Shown here: positions 7,333-10,638 of the stretch, one piece after another
Numbering within the stretch: the stretch's first letter is position 1
Layout of the letters: the number at the start of each line of letters is the position of its first letter
Source of the DNA: Sediminibacterium ginsengisoli
GTDB lineage: Bacteria; Bacteroidota; Bacteroidia; Chitinophagales; Chitinophagaceae
Length of the DNA stretch: 10,638 nucleotides
Assembly: GCA_943324415.2 (NCBI GenBank)
Contig: CALPLN020000054.1
Location: 1-10,638, forward strand
Direction of reading: 5' to 3'
Notes under the pieces: generated by a model
What the model was told of the DNA's origin: nothing
Databases searched by the model: none
What the model saw: the letters and a program-made list of their open reading frames with translations, nothing else
Position numbers and translations under genes: made by a program

Positions 7333-7382
7333 AAAATTTTAACAGTATTTTGATAATTTTTTCTGTTTTGCTAACAATTTGG

Positions 7383-7389
7383 TATTTTG
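7383..7389 (+). promoter_or_regulatory. Possible -7 promoter element for the TonB-dependent receptor
   Basis: TATTTTG is one base shorter than the full TAnnTTTG consensus and lies 30 bases before the ATG at 7420, a reasonable distance for a promoter. A second TATTTTG occurs at 7346-7352. The 99-base region between the two divergent genes is very AT-rich and must hold both promoters, but no well-spaced -33 element stands out. The choice between the two boxes is uncertain. Confidence 0.35.
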
Positions 7390-7419
7390 CCATACAATTC
7401 AATTTAAAAACAATTATTT

Positions 7420-10350
7420 ATGACAAGATTACTAACTCGTTTTGGACTTTTTTGTGCAATTGCTTTTACAGCAATTAGTGCAATGGCTCAAAATGCAGGA
7501 ACAATCACAGGAACTGTAAAAAATGCAACTAGCGGTGAAACCGTTGCTGCAGTATCTGTTACAGTGAAAGGCACATCCGCAGGAACATATACGGATGACA
7601 AAGGAACTTTCAAATTAAATGTGTCTCAAAAAACACCTTATACATTGGTTTTTAGCTCGGTAGGTTTCGAAAACCAAGAGCTTGTGGTGAATGCAGGAAC
7701 ATCTAAAGTTGAGGTTAGTTTAAAACAAGCTTATACTTTAGGTTCTGAAGTTGTAGTAGCGGCATCAAGAGTTGCGGAGCGTATTTTAGAGTCTCCAGTA
7801 ACAATTGAAAGAATCAACAACAACACCATTAAGAATGCCCCAGTGTCTAACAATTATGACTTATTGGGAACTTTAAAAGGGGTGGATGTGAACATTGCCA
7901 GTTTAACTTTTAAAAGTATCAGTACAAGAGGTTTCAATGGTAGTGGTAACAGCCGTTTAAATCAATTGATTGATGGAATGGACAACCAAGCACCAGGTTT
8001 GAACTTCTCTGTTGGTAGCATTGTTGGTTTAACAGAACTTGATGTAGACAATATCGAATTATTACCAGGTGCATCTTCTGCATTATATGGTGCGGGCGGT
8101 ATGAATGGTACTGTTTTAATTAATAGTAAAAGTCCTTTCAAATATCAAGGTTTAAGTTTCCAAGTTAAACAAGGTATCAACCACGTTGATAACAAGCAAC
8201 GTGCTTTAGCGCCTTTCAAAGATTGGACAGTACGTTATGCTAAGAAATTAGGAGATCGTTTTGCTTACAAATTCAGTATGCAATACACAGAGGCGGAAGA
8301 CTGGAGAGCAACTAGTGATCAAAACTATTCAAGAACTACTGGTACTCAGAATGGCCAAATGATTCCTGGTAACAGAGCTTCTGATCCGAACTATGATGGT
8401 GTAAACTTTTATGGTGACGAAACAACAAGTTCTTTAGCTGGTGTAGGTGCGGCTGTAAAAAGTGGTGTATTAGGTTCATTGGTGGGTGCATATGGTTCTG
8501 CTATCGGAACTGCAACATTCAATAGCTTATACAATGCTGCTGCTTTATATCCAACATTGGCTTCTTACCAAGCATTTTTAACAGGTGCAGGTGGTGCAGC
8601 GTTAGGTGCAAATGCAGCTTTCTTATGGGGTGATAAAAGAGGTTATTTTAATGGTGTAAATGTAAGTAGAACAGGATATGCTGAGAAAGACCTTATTGAT
8701 CCTACAGCATTGAACGTAAAGTTCCAAGGTTCTATTCATTATAAAATCAATGACAATGTAGAAGCATCTATTGCTGCTTACAATGGTTTCGGAAACACTG
8801 TATACACAGGAAGTGACCGTTATTCTTTGAAAGATTTAAGAATGGGTCAGTACAAAGCTGAATTAAAATCAAAAAATTGGTATTTAAGAGCGTATACAAC
8901 TTTAGAAAATTCTGGAGCTTCATACAACTCAACTATTGCTGCACGTTATTTCAACGAAGCTTGGAAACCTAGTACTACTTGGTATCCGGTTTATGCTGCT
9001 ACTTATTCTACATTATTAAGTGCAGGTATGAATCAACAAGCTGCGCATGCAGGAGCTAGAGCAAATGCGGATGCAGGAAGACCAACTGGTTTCATTGGTA
9101 CAAACCCAATGTTCCAAGCTTTAACCAATACACCTATCTCTCAAGGTGGTGCGATGTTCTTAGATAGATCATCTTTACGTGTATTTGAAGGCCAATACAA
9201 TTTAACTGACGCTTTAGGTTTAGCGAAGCACAATGCTGATTTCTTAGTAGGTGCTAGCACTAGACAATACTTATTGAATTCTCAAGGTACTTTGTTTGCT
9301 GATACAGCTGCAAAGATCAAGATAAACGAGACTGGTGCTTATGCACAATTGTCTAAGCGTTTCTTGGATGATTTATTCAAATTCTCAGTATCTGCTCGTT
9401 ATGATAAAAATGACAACTTTAAAGGTCGTTTTACTCCAAGAGCATCTTTGGTAGTGAAATTAGAAGAAGATCATAACTTACGTCTTTCTTATCAAACAGC
9501 TTACCGTTTCCCAACAACTCAAAATCAATGGATCAATTTATTGATTGGTGGTGGTACAAGATTAATGGGTGGTTTGCCTCAGTTAAGAAATTTCTACAAT
9601 TTCAATACGAACCCTGCATATTCTTTAGCGAGTGTGAATGCATTCGGTGCTTCTGCTTTAGCAGGTGCTCCAAATCCTGGTTTACTTCAAGTACAATCTT
9701 TCCCAGAATTCAAGCCTGAGTCTATGAGTTCTTTTGAAGTTGGTTACAAGGGTTTAGTGGCTAAGAAATTATTGATAGATTTCTATTACTATTTTGGTAA
9801 ATATGAGAACTTCATCAGTGGTGTAACTGTGTTACAATCAAGAAACGCAGCTGCGCCTAGTCCATTGGATGTATTAGATGCAAGCAAGCGTATTGCGTAC
9901 TCTATTTCTACCAACTCTACTCAAGAAGTGAAAACTTCTGGATGGGGACTTTCATTAGATTATATCTTACCTGGAAACTTCACAGTATCTAGTAGCATTT
10001 ATGGAGATAAAATTGGTGGTTTAGAAGAAGGATTTATTTCTTACTTCAATACGCCTAAAATGAGAGCGAACGTTGGATTGAGTAACAGCGGTTTTGCATT
10101 AAAAAATCGTTTAGGATTTAGTGCAAACTATCGTTACCAAGATGGCTTTACTTACGAAGGAACATTCGGAGTAGGTGAAGTATCTGCTTTCAACACATTA
10201 GACGCGGTGTTAACATACAAATTACCTGCGATCAAGTCTTTGATCAAAATGGGCGGTACAAATATTATGAACACTTATTATAATACAGCACATGGTAGTC
10301 CACAAATTGGCGGATTGTACTATGTAAGCTTTGCTTATAACGTGTTTTAA
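7420..10350 (+). CDS. TonB-dependent outer-membrane receptor with carboxypeptidase-regulatory-like N-terminal domain
   Basis: This 976-residue protein is an outer-membrane, energy-dependent uptake receptor. Residues 1-23 form a signal peptide ending AMA before QNAG. Residues about 27-107 are a carboxypeptidase D regulatory-like beta-sandwich (GTITGTVKNATSGE, then YTDDKGTFKLNV). A TonB-box-like SEVVVAAS sits at 109-116. The plug domain spans about 120-237, with STRGFNGSGNSR, LIDGMDNQ, the VDNIELLPGASSALYGAGG block and GTVLINSK. The remaining 740 residues form the beta-barrel, ending YYVSFAYNVF with the terminal Phe needed for barrel assembly. Two Ala/Gly-rich stretches at 339-402 and about 525-560 are probably extracellular insertions. 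No susD-type lipoprotein gene follows; a terminator and pdhB-like gene do. It therefore resembles a stand-alone receptor, not a glycan SusCD pair. The substrate is unknown. GGT-rich codon use suggests strong expression. The ATG places the signal peptide correctly. Confidence 0.95.
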   Translation: MTRLLTRFGLFCAIAFTAISAMAQNAGTITGTVKNATSGETVAAVSVTVKGTSAGTYTDDKGTFKLNVSQKTPYTLVFSSVGFENQELVVNAGTSKVEVSLKQAYTLGSEVVVAASRVAERILESPVTIERINNNTIKNAPVSNNYDLLGTLKGVDVNIASLTFKSISTRGFNGSGNSRLNQLIDGMDNQAPGLNFSVGSIVGLTELDVDNIELLPGASSALYGAGGMNGTVLINSKSPFKYQGLSFQVKQGINHVDNKQRALAPFKDWTVRYAKKLGDRFAYKFSMQYTEAEDWRATSDQNYSRTTGTQNGQMIPGNRASDPNYDGVNFYGDETTSSLAGVGAAVKSGVLGSLVGAYGSAIGTATFNSLYNAAALYPTLASYQAFLTGAGGAALGANAAFLWGDKRGYFNGVNVSRTGYAEKDLIDPTALNVKFQGSIHYKINDNVEASIAAYNGFGNTVYTGSDRYSLKDLRMGQYKAELKSKNWYLRAYTTLENSGASYNSTIAARYFNEAWKPSTTWYPVYAATYSTLLSAGMNQQAAHAGARANADAGRPTGFIGTNPMFQALTNTPISQGGAMFLDRSSLRVFEGQYNLTDALGLAKHNADFLVGASTRQYLLNSQGTLFADTAAKIKINETGAYAQLSKRFLDDLFKFSVSARYDKNDNFKGRFTPRASLVVKLEEDHNLRLSYQTAYRFPTTQNQWINLLIGGGTRLMGGLPQLRNFYNFNTNPAYSLASVNAFGASALAGAPNPGLLQVQSFPEFKPESMSSFEVGYKGLVAKKLLIDFYYYFGKYENFISGVTVLQSRNAAAPSPLDVLDASKRIAYSISTNSTQEVKTSGWGLSLDYILPGNFTVSSSIYGDKIGGLEEGFISYFNTPKMRANVGLSNSGFALKNRLGFSANYRYQDGFTYEGTFGVGEVSAFNTLDAVLTYKLPAIKSLIKMGGTNIMNTYYNTAHGSPQIGGLYYVSFAYNVF

Positions 10351-10373
10351 GCTACTCAGATGGGTTAGTTAGT

Positions 10374-10408
10374 AATCCCTTCCCGATTTTCGGGAGGGGA
10401 TTTTTTTT
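10374..10408 (+). terminator. Rho-independent terminator after the receptor gene
   Basis: Bases 10374-10385 pair with 10391-10402 in a 12-pair stem (AATCCCTTCCCG against CGGGAGGGGATT, with one T-G wobble) around a 5-base loop. The stem is followed by an unbroken T run to 10408. This is a canonical intrinsic terminator 23 bases after the receptor stop, and it isolates that gene from the downstream one. Confidence 0.93.
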
Positions 10409-10442
10409 GCCTTTATTCTTACTTTTTTCCTTGATAAAACGC

Positions 10443-10450
10443 TATTTTTG
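10443..10450 (+). promoter_or_regulatory. Bacteroidota -7 promoter element for the E1-beta gene
   Basis: TATTTTTG matches TAnnTTTG fully. It lies between the receptor terminator and the start codon at 10477, leaving a leader of about 20 bases. A TTG at 10431-10433 is too close to be a -33 element, and no better one is seen. Placement directly after a terminator supports the call. Confidence 0.6.
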
Positions 10451-10476
10451 CATTTCAAAACAAAAACGATTTTTCC

Positions 10477-10638
10477 ATGCGATCAATAGCCTTTAGAGAA
10501 GCCTTACGCGAAGCGATGAATGAAGAGATGAGAAGAGATGAGCGCGTATTTTTAATGGGAGAGGAAGTGGCAGAATACAATGGTGCTTACAAAGTAAGTC
10601 AAGGTATGTTGGCTGAATTTGGACCAAAAAGAGTCATT
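10477..10638 (+). CDS. pdhB: Pyruvate dehydrogenase E1 component, beta subunit (3' end outside window)
   Basis: The first 54 codons are present and the frame is still open at the window edge. The translated start, MRSIAFREALREAMNEEM, is followed by RDERVFLMGEEVAEYNGAYK and then VSQGMLAEFGPKRV. This is the characteristic N-terminus of the E1-beta subunit of alpha/beta-type pyruvate dehydrogenase, with GEEVAEYNGAYKVSQG as the clearest signature. With E1-alpha it would decarboxylate pyruvate using thiamine diphosphate and pass the acetyl group to the E2 lipoyl domain. The gene has its own promoter box after a strong terminator, so it probably begins a new transcription unit. The related 2-oxoisovalerate dehydrogenase beta subunit is the main alternative, but the AEYNGAYK stretch favours the pyruvate enzyme. 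What follows cannot be seen. Confidence 0.88.
   Translation, partial: MRSIAFREALREAMNEEMRRDERVFLMGEEVAEYNGAYKVSQGMLAEFGPKRVI

Noticed and set aside
7321..7419. A riboswitch or small RNA between purC and the receptor gene
   Set aside because: The region is only 99 bases, nearly all A and T, with no stable stem or purine-riboswitch-like conserved loops; it is adequately explained as two divergent promoters.
9528..9719. A 63-codon open frame in another frame of the receptor gene
   Set aside because: It falls inside the conserved barrel coding region, and its Cys/Trp/Phe-rich translation looks like a frame artefact.
7420..10350. A SusC/SusD glycan-utilisation locus
   Set aside because: No susD-like lipoprotein, glycoside hydrolase or sensor gene follows; a terminator and an E1-beta gene do.
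1..10638. A mobile element, defence island or CRISPR array
   Set aside because: No transposase, integrase, terminal inverted repeat, target duplication or regularly spaced repeat was seen; the gene content is mostly housekeeping.

Overview
The window looks like ordinary chromosome from a member of the Bacteroidota, probably near the Chitinophagaceae/Sphingobacteriia, although the family-level guess is weak. Three things point that way. The DNA is AT-rich. Several promoters match the Bacteroidota -7 element TAnnTTTG, and start codons lack Shine-Dalgarno sequences. The gene content includes a GSCFA-family protein, a penicillin-acylase-family protein of the Bacteroidota type, and a TonB-dependent receptor with an N-terminal carboxypeptidase-regulatory-like domain.

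Layout from left to right: the 3' end of metK (S-adenosylmethionine synthetase) closes with a strong terminator. A probable four-gene co-directional unit follows at 448-5218: an RlmB/TrmH-type rRNA 2'-O-methyltransferase, a GSCFA (SGNH-like) protein, a penicillin-acylase-family Ntn hydrolase and a small membrane protein, with gaps of 12-32 bases. trhO (tRNA U34 hydroxylase) then has its own promoter and converges on purC (SAICAR synthetase, minus strand), with a shared bidirectional terminator between them. purC is divergent from a large TonB-dependent receptor gene across a 99-base AT-rich region. That receptor gene ends in another strong terminator. The window closes with a promoter and the first 54 codons of a pyruvate dehydrogenase E1-beta gene.

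Most genes are housekeeping: methyl donor supply, rRNA and tRNA modification, purine synthesis and central carbon metabolism. SAM made by MetK is the cofactor the RlmB-type enzyme would use, but separate transcription makes a functional link between these neighbours speculative. The less understood part is the GSCFA, acylase and small membrane protein trio, which may act at the cell envelope.

I found no mobile element, CRISPR array, RNA gene, defence system or clearly novel system. The points worth a second look are modest: predicted leaderless starts, terminators with a common core, the uncharacterised hydrolase cluster, and Ala/Gly-rich insertions in the receptor barrel. The longest stretch without a gene is about 126 bases (10351-10476), and it is explained by a terminator and a promoter.
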